DNA from: Piscinibacter sp. HJYY11
GTDB lineage: Bacteria > Pseudomonadota > Gammaproteobacteria > Burkholderiales > Burkholderiaceae_C
DNA length: 64,000 bases
Direction: 5' to 3'
NCBI RefSeq assembly: GCF_016735515.1
Contig: NZ_JAERQZ010000001.1
Span: 4,948,746-5,012,745 of the forward strand
Part shown: positions 16,969 to 25,409 of the stretch, piece after piece
Layout of the letters: each line of letters starts with the position of its first letter
How positions within the stretch are numbered: the stretch's first letter is position 1
Made by a program: the position numbers and the translations under genes
The notes under the pieces: generated by a model
The model's input: only the letters and a program-made list of their open reading frames with translations
Database searches by the model: none
What the model was told of the DNA's origin: nothing

Positions 16969-18059
16969 GCGGGTTCTCCGAGGTGAAGGATGGCGGCCAC
17001 CGGGCCGCCGCCGGCCGGGCCCTGGTGTTCGGCGCCGCCGGACACGTAGAGCGCGGTGTGCCCAGCGAGCGAGGCCAGCACGCCGCCCACGGCCGCGCGG
17101 GCGTGGCGCGTGGCGTTGATGTCCGAGTCGTTGAGCATGGTGTGGCGCTCGCCGCGCACGCGGCCATCGGGGCTCGCCTCGGCCTTGGCGAGCAGGTTCA
17201 CCAGGCGGCCCGGTTCGCCGAAGCCGCTGAGCAGCGCCTGCACGGCCCGGCCGTCGATCGCGTCGTTCATCACCGCATGGGCGATGCGATACGGCGACCC
17301 GGCGCCCGCCGCTTCGCCCAGCACGATCACCACGTTGTGGTCGAGCTCGATGCCGGCCGAGGCCGATGCACGGCCCGAGTACAGCGAGTAGTCGCGCAGC
17401 ACCACCTCGTCGGTCACGGCGTCGCGCGGCACCTCGCGCAGTGCCACCGCGATGCCCAGCGCCGACGCGCCGCGTGAGTAGCCCATCGACTCGTAGGTGT
17501 CGCGCGTGACCGGCTCGCGGCCGGCGTCGACCGCGCGCTGCACCGCGGTGGAGGTGAGCAGCGGGCACTTGACCTGCACGAAGTGCACGTCGTCGATGGA
17601 CACGATGCCGGCCTCGCGCATGGCCTCGCGCACGGCCTCGGCCGTGGCGTCCACCTGCGCGGCGCGGCCCAGCTCGTGGGGGGCGAAGTCGCGCGTCTGC
17701 GCGGTGCCGATCACGAGCCGCTTGGGGCCGGCCGGCGCGGGGCCGGCGATCCAGCGGCGTGTGAAGACAGTGAAGTGTGGCGACAGCACGCCCTCAGTGC
17801 CGCCCGACATCACCAGCGCCACGCGTTGGCCGGCCTCGGCCGGCGAACACCCGAGCTGACTGGCCAGCCAGTGGCACCACGCCATGCTCGCGTACTCACG
17901 CGTGTGGTCGTTGACGCAGCCGTTGCCTTCGGTCTTGCCCATCACCGCGACGATCTCGGCCGGCACGAGCTGACCCGCGTCGACCAGCGACTGCACCGCG
18001 GACAGGTCGCCCGGCCCACGGCACGGCACCCGGAACACCCCGACGGTCTGATGACTCAT
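16965..18059 (-). CDS. Ring-opening amidohydrolase (barbiturase/cyanuric acid hydrolase family)
   Basis: A 364-residue member of the small Toblerone-fold family that opens barbiturate (giving ureidomalonate) or cyanuric acid (giving carboxybiuret). Three internal repeats are visible, each offering a Lys and Ser of the usual pairs: K42 (MGKTEGNG) with S85 (VMSGGTEG), K164 (VQVKCP) with the SRGASALG serines near 195-199, and K292 (LLAKAEA) with S340 (YVSGGAEHQGP). The length is normal and all three sets are intact. Overlaps of 4 bp on both sides place it at the centre of the operon. Sequence alone does not separate barbiturase from cyanuric acid hydrolase; the dihydroorotase-like and RutB-like neighbours fit either. 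Confidence 0.9.
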   Translation of the reverse strand: MSHQTVGVFRVPCRGPGDLSAVQSLVDAGQLVPAEIVAVMGKTEGNGCVNDHTREYASMAWCHWLASQLGCSPAEAGQRVALVMSGGTEGVLSPHFTVFTRRWIAGPAPAGPKRLVIGTAQTRDFAPHELGRAAQVDATAEAVREAMREAGIVSIDDVHFVQVKCPLLTSTAVQRAVDAGREPVTRDTYESMGYSRGASALGIAVALREVPRDAVTDEVVLRDYSLYSGRASASAGIELDHNVVIVLGEAAGAGSPYRIAHAVMNDAIDGRAVQALLSGFGEPGRLVNLLAKAEASPDGRVRGERHTMLNDSDINATRHARAAVGGVLASLAGHTALYVSGGAEHQGPAGGGPVAAILHLGEPA

Positions 18060-19522
18060 GCGAGGTCTCCCGCCGTCGACTTCGCCACGTCGGCGCGCGG
18101 CGCACCTTCGGGCGTGGCCAGCACTGCCGTGATGCGGTGCTCCGTGTTGCGTGGGCGCGGCGTCGGCATGCGCTGCACGGTCTTGATGGACCTGCCCCAG
18201 CCGGCAGCCTCCGTGACGAGCTTGCCGTCGCGCATCACGAAGCGGCCGCGCACCAGCGTGTGCAGCGGGTGGCCCATCACCGGGCGGCCGTGCCACGGCG
18301 AGATCTTGCTGATCGACTGCAGCTTGCCCTGCGACAGCACGCCCTTCGCGTTCATGTCGACGATGGCGATGTCGGCATCGGCGCCGGGCGCGAGCACGCC
18401 CTTGGCGCCGTACAGGCCCCAGGCCTTCGCGGGGGCCGCGGCGCTCCACTTCACGTAGTCCATCAGCGAGGCCCGTGCGCGGTTCACCTCGGTCAGCATG
18501 ATCGACATCTGCGTCTCCACGCCGGGGAAGCCGCAGTCGCAGGCCCAGATGCTCTCGCGCGTCTTCTCTTCCGGCGTGTGGGGCGCGTGGTCGGTGGCGA
18601 TCATGTCGATGGTGCCGTCCATCAGCGCGTCCCAAAGCGGCTGGTGGTGGCGCTGCTCGCGGATCGGCGGGTTCAGGCGCAGGATGCCGCCCAGGCGCGT
18701 CATGTCGCCGGTATGCAGCAGCAGGTACTGCGGGCAGGTCTCCACCGTCACGTCGACGCCGCGGCGCTTGGCATCACGCAGCACGTACAGCGAATCCGCC
18801 GCGCTGTGGTGGGCGATGTGCACACGCGCGCCGGTCCATTCGGCGAGCGTCAGCACCCGGCCGATGGCCTCGATCTCGGCGACGGCCGGGCGCGACGCGA
18901 GGTGCGCCCACGCGTCATTCCGGCCAGCGGCTTCGAGCTTCGCCTGGCGGCGCGCCATGATCGACGAGTTCTCGGCATGCACCACGGTGCGGATGCCCAG
19001 CGGCGCCAGGATCTCGAAGCCTTCGAGCAGCGCGCCGTCGGTGGGCGCAGGCAGGTTGCCGAAGGTGTTGCCGACGAAAGCCTTGAAGCTCGTGGCGCCG
19101 GCGTCGAGCAGGTCCTCCAGGCAATCGATGGTGTCGTCGCCCAGCAGCGCGTGGATGCCGAAGTCCACGTACGACGATTCGGCCGCGCGCAGCTTCATCT
19201 GCAGCGCCTCCACCGTGCCGGTGGCCGGCTTGGTGTTGGGCATGTCGAACACGGTGGTCACACCGCCGCAGGCCGCGGCGGCCGAGCCGCTCTTCCAGGT
19301 CTCCTTGTGCGGGTAGCCCGGGTCGCGGAAGTGCACATGGCTGTCGATCGCGCCGGGCAGCAGGTGCAGGCCGTCGGCGCGCAGCTCCGCCTTGGCCGAG
19401 GGCATCAGGTCGTCGTGGCCGATGGCGACGATGCGGCCGTCGTCGATGGCGATCGAGGCGTCGATGATCTGTTCGGGCGAGACGATCTTGCCGCCCCGGA
19501 TGACGAGGTCCACATGGCTCAT
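18056..19522 (-). CDS. Dihydroorotase/allantoinase-like cyclic amidohydrolase
   Basis: A 488-residue amidohydrolase-superfamily enzyme of the dihydroorotase/allantoinase/hydantoinase group. Metal ligands are DSHVHFRDPG (HxH), the Lys to be carboxylated in TSFKAFVGN, later histidines in HIAHHSA, and the catalytic Asp in ATDHAPHTPEEK. It hydrolyses a cyclic ureide or imide bond. A GGAG site precedes the ATG at 19522, and the stop overlaps the barbiturase-family ATG. The C-terminal ~30 residues, with RMPTPRPRNTEHR, are an unusual extension. Pathway role: ring opening before or after the Toblerone enzyme. Confidence 0.9.
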   Translation of the reverse strand: MSHVDLVIRGGKIVSPEQIIDASIAIDDGRIVAIGHDDLMPSAKAELRADGLHLLPGAIDSHVHFRDPGYPHKETWKSGSAAAACGGVTTVFDMPNTKPATGTVEALQMKLRAAESSYVDFGIHALLGDDTIDCLEDLLDAGATSFKAFVGNTFGNLPAPTDGALLEGFEILAPLGIRTVVHAENSSIMARRQAKLEAAGRNDAWAHLASRPAVAEIEAIGRVLTLAEWTGARVHIAHHSAADSLYVLRDAKRRGVDVTVETCPQYLLLHTGDMTRLGGILRLNPPIREQRHHQPLWDALMDGTIDMIATDHAPHTPEEKTRESIWACDCGFPGVETQMSIMLTEVNRARASLMDYVKWSAAAPAKAWGLYGAKGVLAPGADADIAIVDMNAKGVLSQGKLQSISKISPWHGRPVMGHPLHTLVRGRFVMRDGKLVTEAAGWGRSIKTVQRMPTPRPRNTEHRITAVLATPEGAPRADVAKSTAGDLA

Positions 19523-19535
19523 GTCGTGGTCTCCT

Positions 19536-20327
19536 TCAGAGCATGGCCCAGCCGCCATCGACCGGGAGGTCGACGCCGGTGATCTGGCGCGAGACGTCGC
19601 TCGCGAGGAAGAGGCAGGCGTTGGCGACGTCTTCGTCTTGCGACACACGCTTGAGCGCGTAATCGGCGGCGTGGCGTTCCATCGCCTCCTCGAGCGTGAT
19701 GCCCAGCTTCTTCGCCATGTTGGCGCAGACCTTCTCGCGGAAGCGCGGGCCGTCGACCATGCCGGGGGCGACGCAGTTGACGTTGATGTTGTGCGGGCCG
19801 GCCTCGAGCGCGAAGCTCTTGGTGATGCCGCGCAGGCCCCACTTCGAGGCCGAGTAGGCCATGCGGCCGGCGCGGCCGCGCATGCCGAAGGTGCCGCCCA
19901 CGTTGACGATCTTGCCGCTGCGCTGCGCGACCATCGACGGCAGCACCGCATGCATGGTGTTGAAGCAGCCGGTCATGTTGAGCTCGACGATCTCGTTGAA
20001 CTCGGCCGCGCTCGTCTCCCAGCCGGTCTTGCCGATGGGGCCGGAGCCGCCGGCCACGTTGACGAGCACGTCGATGCGGCCGAAGGCCTCCAGCGCGTGT
20101 TTGGCGAGGGCCTCGGTCTGCGTGTCGTCGGTCAGGTCGCAGGCCACCACGATGGCGGGCACGCCCATCGCACGCGCCTCGGCGGCCACCGGCTCGATGG
20201 CGGCGGTGTCGCGGCCGGCCAGCACGAGCTTGCAGCCTTCTTCGGCGAAGGCCAGCGTCACCGCGCGGCCCATGCCCTTGGCGGGGCCGGTGATCACGAC
20301 CACCTTGTCGGTCAGGTTCAATTTCAT
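19536..20327 (-). CDS. SDR family oxidoreductase
   Basis: A 263-residue classical short-chain dehydrogenase. The nucleotide-binding glycines lie in TGPAKGMGRA, NVAGG replaces the usual NNAG, and the catalytic pair sits in YSASK with an upstream Ser/Thr. The C-terminal GVDLPVDGGW is typical. It lies within the ring-opening operon, so it probably oxidises or reduces a pathway intermediate. In the oxidative pyrimidine route a dehydrogenase makes barbiturate from uracil, but that enzyme is not an SDR, so an equivalence should not be assumed. Confidence 0.88.
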   Translation of the reverse strand: MKLNLTDKVVVITGPAKGMGRAVTLAFAEEGCKLVLAGRDTAAIEPVAAEARAMGVPAIVVACDLTDDTQTEALAKHALEAFGRIDVLVNVAGGSGPIGKTGWETSAAEFNEIVELNMTGCFNTMHAVLPSMVAQRSGKIVNVGGTFGMRGRAGRMAYSASKWGLRGITKSFALEAGPHNINVNCVAPGMVDGPRFREKVCANMAKKLGITLEEAMERHAADYALKRVSQDEDVANACLFLASDVSRQITGVDLPVDGGWAML

Positions 20328-20340
20328 CGTGGGGTGCCTT

Positions 20341-21360
20341 TCAGAGCTTGCTGGCGCGCTCGGCGCGGGCCGGCAGGAAGCTGCGGTCGAAGATCTCGGC
20401 GGCGGTCGGCGTGCGGGCGAGCTGGTTGGCTTCGACCACGATGCCGATCGAGCGGGTCAGGCGGGCGGGGTCGATGTCGCCGAGGCCGATGCGCGCGATC
20501 TCGGGGTGGCTCATCTCGTCTTTCAGCGTGGCGGCGAGGCGGTCGCGCTCGATGTCGCGCTTGAGCAGCGGCTCGCGCTTCATCACCGCGTCCATCGCCA
20601 TCTCGGGGTTGGCGAGCGAGTCGTTGATCGCGCGGTTCAGCGCCTTCACGAAGCCGGCGACGGCCTTGGGGTTCTCCTTCACGAAGGCGCGCGAGAACAC
20701 CACGGCGTTGGAATACAGGTCGAGGCCGTTGTCGCCGTAGTTGATGAAGCGCAGGTCCTTCTCGGGGTCCAGGCCCACGAGGCGTGCGCTGAAGGCGATG
20801 GTGTTGATGTAGCCGAAGATGCCGTCGACCTGGCCGCGCATCAGCATCTGCTCGCGCAGGTTGGGCGCCATGTTGCTGATCGAGACCTTGGTCGGGTCGA
20901 CCTTCGCGGCCTTCGCGAAGGCGGGGAAGAGCTTGAGCGCGCCGTCGTTGGCGGGGGCGCCGAGTGTCTTGCCTTCCAGGTCCTTCGGGGTGCGGATCGG
21001 GCTGTCCTTCTTCACGACGATGGTGAAGGGCGGCGAGTTGTAGAGCATGTAGACGGCCACCGGTGCGTCGGCCGGGCGCTTGGCCGCGAGGTCGATCACC
21101 GCGTTGATGTCGCCGAAGCCGGCCTGGTAAGCGCCGGCGGCCACCTTGGTGATCGACGCGGCCGAGCCCTCGCCCTGGTCGATGGTCACGTCGAGGCCCT
21201 CGGCCTTGAAGTAGCCCTTGTCCTGCGCGACGAAGAACCAGGCCTGCGGGCCCTGGTACTTCCAGTTCAGCACGACCTTGATGGGCGTGTCGGCGAAGGC
21301 GATGGCGGGCAGCATCGCGGCGGCGGTGGCAAGGGCGGTCAGCCAGCGGACAGGTTTCAT
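20341..21360 (-). CDS. NMT1/THI5-like ABC substrate-binding protein (first paralogue)
   Basis: A 339-residue periplasmic binding protein with a Sec signal (MKPVRWLTALATAAAMLPAIAFA) and the family motif VVLNWKYQGPQAWFFVAQDKGYF. NMT1-like proteins capture pyrimidines, thiamine precursors, sulfonates or nitrate-like ions. It is clearly paralogous to the protein at 22169 (WKFQGIHAWYF at the same place), so the operon carries two receptors for one permease/ATPase pair. Its ATG overlaps the cysteine hydrolase stop. Confidence 0.92.
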   Translation of the reverse strand: MKPVRWLTALATAAAMLPAIAFADTPIKVVLNWKYQGPQAWFFVAQDKGYFKAEGLDVTIDQGEGSAASITKVAAGAYQAGFGDINAVIDLAAKRPADAPVAVYMLYNSPPFTIVVKKDSPIRTPKDLEGKTLGAPANDGALKLFPAFAKAAKVDPTKVSISNMAPNLREQMLMRGQVDGIFGYINTIAFSARLVGLDPEKDLRFINYGDNGLDLYSNAVVFSRAFVKENPKAVAGFVKALNRAINDSLANPEMAMDAVMKREPLLKRDIERDRLAATLKDEMSHPEIARIGLGDIDPARLTRSIGIVVEANQLARTPTAAEIFDRSFLPARAERASKL

Positions 21361-22172
21361 GGGGAGACCTTTCGGGAAGAGGGCTTGGGGGTGCGCACGA
21401 GGGCGGGGATCAGCGAATCGGCGGAAGCCACGAAGCCGTGGAGCTTCTCGACGAGGAAATGGATAGCCCGCGTGACGTACGCGGGCGAGGGCGTGCCGCA
21501 GGCGTCTTTCAGCAGCACGCAGTCGTAGCCGAGGAAGGCGGCGTCCTGCAGCGTCGAGAACACGCAGCGGTCGGTGTTGACGCCGGCGAAGAGCAGGGTG
21601 GTGATGCCTTGCTGGCGCAGGATGGAGTCGAGCTCGTTGTCCCAGAAGCCGCTCAGGCGGTGCTTGTGGACGGTGATGTCGGCCGGGTCCACCGGCAGCT
21701 CGTCGACCACGCGCGCGCCCCACGAGCCGGGCACGAGGCTCGGGCCATGGTCGAGCGGCGAGACACCGGCATAGCCCACACCGGGCTGGCCGTCGGCACC
21801 GGGCCGCGAGGCCTTGAACTGCACCAGCGGGCTCAGGTTCAACGTGTCGGCGCGCACGCCCCAGTTGAGCCACACCACCCGCCCGCCGGCGTGGCGCCAC
21901 GCGGGCAGCAGCTCGGCGATCGTCGGGATGGGCTTGCGCGTCGCCTTCATCGACACGCCCTTCTGGCCGAACCAGCCCTCGGGGTGGCAGAAGTCGTTCT
22001 GCATGTCGACGACGATCAGCGCGCTGCGCACGACGTCGATCTCGACCATGTCGTGCTGCGTCGCAAGCCGCACCGGGCGCGGCGCGCGGGCCTCGCGCAC
22101 GAGGCTCACGCCGTCGGGCGACCAGGTCCACGCGTTGTGCGGGGCTGGGCCGAAGCGCAGGCTGTCGTTCAT
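21357..22172 (-). CDS. Isochorismatase-family cysteine hydrolase (RutB/biuret-hydrolase-like)
   Basis: A 271-residue cysteine hydrolase with a ~45-residue N-terminal extension. The Asp-Lys-Cys triad is visible as D56 (VVDMQNDF), K170 (VHKHRLSGF) and C203 (NTDRCVFST), so it should be active. The block SGFWDNELDSILRQQGI resembles RutB (ureidoacrylate hydrolase). Biuret hydrolase belongs to the same superfamily. In either known route such an enzyme hydrolyses the linear ureide made after ring opening, which matches its place beside the barbiturase-family gene. It overlaps both flanking binding-protein genes by 4 bp. Confidence 0.88.
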   Translation of the reverse strand: MNDSLRFGPAPHNAWTWSPDGVSLVREARAPRPVRLATQHDMVEIDVVRSALIVVDMQNDFCHPEGWFGQKGVSMKATRKPIPTIAELLPAWRHAGGRVVWLNWGVRADTLNLSPLVQFKASRPGADGQPGVGYAGVSPLDHGPSLVPGSWGARVVDELPVDPADITVHKHRLSGFWDNELDSILRQQGITTLLFAGVNTDRCVFSTLQDAAFLGYDCVLLKDACGTPSPAYVTRAIHFLVEKLHGFVASADSLIPALVRTPKPSSRKVSP

Positions 22173-23203
22173 TTCAGGCTCAGGCGCAGCTGGCGGTCGG
22201 CGAGTGGGGGCAGGAAGCGGCGGTCGAACACCTCGCTGCCCGCGGGCACGCGCGGCAGGTCGAAGGCGTCTTTCACTTGCGCGATGGCCACGCGCAGGCG
22301 CTCGTCGTCCACGTCACCCACGCCGCGGCGCGTGGCCTCCGGCGTGAGCACCACGTTCTGCAGCGCGTAGAGCAGACGGCGTTTCTCGATCGCCTTGTTG
22401 ATCAGCGGCTCCTGCTTGGCGAGCGCCTCGATCGCGGCGTCGGGGTCGGCCACGGTGTCGCGCAGGCCCTTGTGGATGGCGCGCACCAGGCCGGCCACGG
22501 CGTCGGGCTTGTCCTTGAGCAGCTGCGGCGAGACCAGCACGCCGTTGCCGTAGAGCGCGATGCCGTGGTCGGCGTAGTGGAACCAGCGGATGTCCTTCTC
22601 GGGGTCGACGCGCTGCGCGACGAGGTTCATGTAGGCGGTGACCGAGAACACTGCGGACGCGTCGACCTGGCCCTGCAGCAGCATCTGCTCCTGCAGGTTG
22701 GGCGCCATGTTGGTCCAGCTCACCTTGGTGGGTTCGATGCCACTGCGCTCGGCGAGCGCCGGGAACATCTTCATCGCGGCGCCACCGGCGGGCGAGCCGA
22801 CGTTGCGGCCTTCGAGGTCCTTCAGCGAACGGACCGGCCCTGAGGCCTTGGTCATGATCGCGAACGGCGCGCGGTTGTAGATCATGTAGACCATCACCGG
22901 CACGTTGGGTCGCGAGGCGGCGGCGTTCTGCACGATGGCGTTGAGGTCACCGAACGCGGCCTGGTAGGTGCCGGCCATCACCTTCGTCACGGCGCTGGCC
23001 GAGCCGTCGCCCTGGTCGAACGACACGTCGACCTTCTCCTGCGCGAAGTAGCCGCGCTCCTTGGCGAGGAAGTACCAGGCGTGGATGCCCTGGAACTTCC
23101 AGTCGAGCACGAACTTGATGGGGGGCGTGTCCTGCGCGCTGGCGGTACCGTTCAACAGCAGCAGCGCGGCGCAGACCAGCGTGGAACAGAAAGCTCGGAA
23201 CAT
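22169..23203 (-). CDS. NMT1/THI5-like ABC substrate-binding protein (second paralogue)
   Basis: A 344-residue binding protein and the first gene of the operon. The ATG at 23203 is chosen because it follows a GGAGA site and starts a proper Sec signal (MFRAFCSTLVCAALLLLNGTASA); an upstream ATG at 23242 would put 13 odd residues before it. The motif VLDWKFQGIHAWYFLAKERGYF marks the family. It is a paralogue of the protein at 20341, which suggests two related ligands or a duplication with specialisation. Confidence 0.92.
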   Translation of the reverse strand: MFRAFCSTLVCAALLLLNGTASAQDTPPIKFVLDWKFQGIHAWYFLAKERGYFAQEKVDVSFDQGDGSASAVTKVMAGTYQAAFGDLNAIVQNAAASRPNVPVMVYMIYNRAPFAIMTKASGPVRSLKDLEGRNVGSPAGGAAMKMFPALAERSGIEPTKVSWTNMAPNLQEQMLLQGQVDASAVFSVTAYMNLVAQRVDPEKDIRWFHYADHGIALYGNGVLVSPQLLKDKPDAVAGLVRAIHKGLRDTVADPDAAIEALAKQEPLINKAIEKRRLLYALQNVVLTPEATRRGVGDVDDERLRVAIAQVKDAFDLPRVPAGSEVFDRRFLPPLADRQLRLSLK

Positions 23204-23290
23204 GGCATCTCCAGGGGTGGCGGCTGCGGATGCCGGTTGCACCTCCCATGCCGGAAAGCGTGTGAGAGTCCTGCTGTTTTGGCGGCGACG

Positions 23291-23309
23291 CGTTGCCGAA
23301 ACGGCAACG
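23291..23309. promoter_or_regulatory. LysR-type operator copy 1 (operon-proximal)
   Basis: CGTTGCCGAAACGGCAACG: perfect 8-bp arms around AAA, 88 bp upstream of the first binding-protein ATG. It is the same sequence as the second copy except for one central base. It is the likely regulatory site for the ring-opening operon. Confidence 0.75.
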
Positions 23310-23511
23310 GATGCAGGTTCGTCATAGGGCGGCGCGCCTCAACGCAGCGAGCGTCGAATGGCCTCGTGCGTCATGCAGAAGACGTCGTTGTCGAGCCGAA
23401 GGCGCCGGCGCGAGCCTCGCAGCCCATGCCGACACGCGCCAAAAGCGCGCAGTCGCGCACAAGCCGGTGGCGCGTGCACCGTTGCGGAAAATGCGCGCGG
23501 CACGCCTCGAC

Positions 23512-23530
23512 CGTTGCCGATACGGCAACG
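23512..23530. promoter_or_regulatory. LysR-type operator copy 2 (regulator-proximal)
   Basis: CGTTGCCGATACGGCAACG: perfect 8-bp arms around ATA, ending 30 bp before the LysR ATG, consistent with autoregulation. Its centre is 221 bp from that of copy 1, close to 21 turns of B-DNA, so both sites lie on one face of the helix. Confidence 0.75.
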
Positions 23531-23560
23531 CAATGGCACCGAACCTGCATGGGTGGGCGC

Positions 23561-24475
23561 ATGAACCACCTTCGATTCCTCAGCTATGTCGACGAGGTCG
23601 CGCGTTCCGGCTCCATCCGGCAGGCCGCCGAGCGGCTGCACGTCGACCCCTCGGCGGTGAACCGCCGTGTGCTCGACCTGGAGGAAGAACTCGGCACGCC
23701 GATCTTCGAGCGCCTGCCGCGCGGCATGCGGCTCACCGCGGCGGGCGAGCTCTTCGTGCGCTACATCCGCGCTCGTTCGGCGGAGCTCGACGAGGTGCGC
23801 TCACAGATCGAGGAGTTGAAGGGCCTGCGCAGGGGCCGCGTGAGCCTCGTGGCGAGCCAGGCGCTGGCGCCTGCGCTGCTGCCGGGCGTGGTCGCGCGTT
23901 TCCGCGAGGCGCATCCGCTCGCGGTGTACGCCGTGCGCATCGGCGACCACTACCAGGCGCTGCAGGCGCTGCGCGCCTACGACGCCGACCTCGCGCTCGT
24001 CTTCAACCTCGACCCGGAGACCGACATCGACGTGATGGCTGCGTTCGACCAGCAGCTCATGGCGGTGATGCACCGCGATCACCCGCTGGCGGGCCAGCCC
24101 GGCGTGCGCCTGCGCGACTGCGCGAACTACCCGCTCGTGATGCCGAACCGCGACATCGCCGGTCGCCAGCTGATCGAGCGCTTCCTCGCGCGCAGCTCGC
24201 TGAAGCTTCAGCCGGTGGTGGAGAGCAACTCCTTCGAGTTCCTGCGCGGCTGCCTGTACCACGGCCAGGCCATCACCTTCCAGATCTCGGTGGGCGTGGT
24301 CACCGACGGCGGCGAACTCGTGGCGCGGCGCATCGAGGACCGGCAGCTGGCCCATGGCCGCCTGGTGCTCGCCCGCCTGCGCGGCCGTCAACTGCCGGTG
24401 ATCGCGCACACCTTCGGCGAGCACCTCATCAAGACGCTGCAGGACATGGACATGGCGGAGTCGGTCACCGGCTGA
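23561..24475 (+). CDS. LysR family regulator of the ring-opening operon
   Basis: A 304-residue LysR regulator with an N-terminal winged helix-turn-helix (SIRQAAERLHVDPSAVNRRVLDLEEELGTPIFERLPRGMRLT) and a substrate-binding-like C-terminal domain. The ATG at 23561 begins MNHLRFL, the usual LysR opening; an in-frame ATG 12 bp upstream is less likely. It is divergent from the operon, and the palindrome at 23512 sits just before it. The coinducer is probably the imported compound or an intermediate (inference). The last 11 bp overlap the end of the convergent SMP-30 gene. Confidence 0.93.
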   Translation: MNHLRFLSYVDEVARSGSIRQAAERLHVDPSAVNRRVLDLEEELGTPIFERLPRGMRLTAAGELFVRYIRARSAELDEVRSQIEELKGLRRGRVSLVASQALAPALLPGVVARFREAHPLAVYAVRIGDHYQALQALRAYDADLALVFNLDPETDIDVMAAFDQQLMAVMHRDHPLAGQPGVRLRDCANYPLVMPNRDIAGRQLIERFLARSSLKLQPVVESNSFEFLRGCLYHGQAITFQISVGVVTDGGELVARRIEDRQLAHGRLVLARLRGRQLPVIAHTFGEHLIKTLQDMDMAESVTG

Positions 24476-25409
24476 GGGCCGGGGCCGGACCCTTGTGGAT
24501 CGGCAAGCCCGGGGCCTCCAGCGTCGCACGCAAGACCGATCCGCTGACGGACTCGGTGCAATACAGCGTCTTGCGCCCGGGCCCGCCAAAGGCGATGTTG
24601 GTCAACGACGCGCCGGCGGCACTGCGCAACACCAGCTCCGGCTCGCCACGCGGGCTGAGCACCCAGCACACGCCGAGCCCCGGGTTCGCCACGAGCACGC
24701 GGCCCGTCTCGTCGACCGCGAGGCCGTCGGGGCCGCTCGGCCCGTAGGACGTGAAGAAGGCACTGACCTTGGACACGCTGCCGTCGTCCAGCAGCGGCAC
24801 GCGCCACACCTGGTTGCCGCGCGTCACGCCCAGGTAGAGCACACGCTCGTCGGGCGACAGGGCCACGCCGTTGGGGCTGGGCACGTTGGCGAGCAGCAGG
24901 TCCAGGCGGCCGTCGGGGCGCAGGCGGTAGAGCCGCCCCGTCGGGTCTTGCAGGCCGGTCTGGCCCTGGTCGGTGAAGTAGAGGTTGCCCTGCGAGTCGA
25001 ACACCAGGTCGTTCACGCCCTTGAAGCGCTCGCTGTTGCGCCGGTCGAGGTAGGGGCGCACGGCACCGGTCACCACGTCGCACGCCATCAGGCCGTTGCG
25101 GTAGTCGGTGACGAGCAGCTCGCGGTCGCTGATGAGCCACTTCAGGCCGTTCGGTTCACCCGCCCACTCGGCCACCTGGTCCCAATCGCCCTTCGGGTCG
25201 ATGCGGAAGATGCGACCGAAGGGGATGTCGCTCACGTAGAGGTTGCCCGCGGCATCGAAGACCGGGCCTTCGAGGAACGAGTCGGTGGGCTGCCCGCCGC
25301 GGTTGGCGTCGGCCCAATCGGAGCGCACGCCGGTCCGCCGGAAGCGGTCGGGCAGGCGGGTGAAGACCTCGGTCTCGCGGACCTGCGGCGCCTGCAGCAC
25401 GAACATCAT
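24465..25409 (-). CDS. SMP-30/gluconolactonase-like lactone hydrolase
   Basis: A 314-residue six-bladed beta-propeller of the SMP-30/gluconolactonase family, which hydrolyses lactones with a bound divalent metal. Blade motifs include FLEGPVFDAAGNLYVSDI, NDLVFDSQGNLYFTD and PNGVALSPDERVLYLG, with the metal-binding Glu, Asn and Asp in the expected spots. The ATG at 25409 overlaps the upstream Bug gene stop (ATGA). It is last in a cluster with a hydroxyacid dehydrogenase and an aldolase, suggesting lactone-to-hydroxyacid steps. Confidence 0.88.
   Translation of the reverse strand: MMFVLQAPQVRETEVFTRLPDRFRRTGVRSDWADANRGGQPTDSFLEGPVFDAAGNLYVSDIPFGRIFRIDPKGDWDQVAEWAGEPNGLKWLISDRELLVTDYRNGLMACDVVTGAVRPYLDRRNSERFKGVNDLVFDSQGNLYFTDQGQTGLQDPTGRLYRLRPDGRLDLLLANVPSPNGVALSPDERVLYLGVTRGNQVWRVPLLDDGSVSKVSAFFTSYGPSGPDGLAVDETGRVLVANPGLGVCWVLSPRGEPELVLRSAAGASLTNIAFGGPGRKTLYCTESVSGSVLRATLEAPGLPIHKGPAPALSR

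Larger units (their letters stand above)
23204..23560. other. 357-bp divergent intergenic region with two operators
   Basis: The gap between the ring-opening operon (leftward) and its LysR gene (rightward). It contains two near-identical 19-bp palindromes (23291-23309 and 23512-23530) and a degenerate half-copy near 23480-23495 (CGTTGCGGAAAATGC). No credible coding sequence was found: the ORFs that cross it are extensions of the flanking frames. Confidence 0.7.

Noticed and set aside
15368..17167. 599-codon minus-strand ORF containing the permease
   Set aside because: The first part is out of frame with the ATPase gene it covers; only the last 257 codons from 16141 are the real permease.
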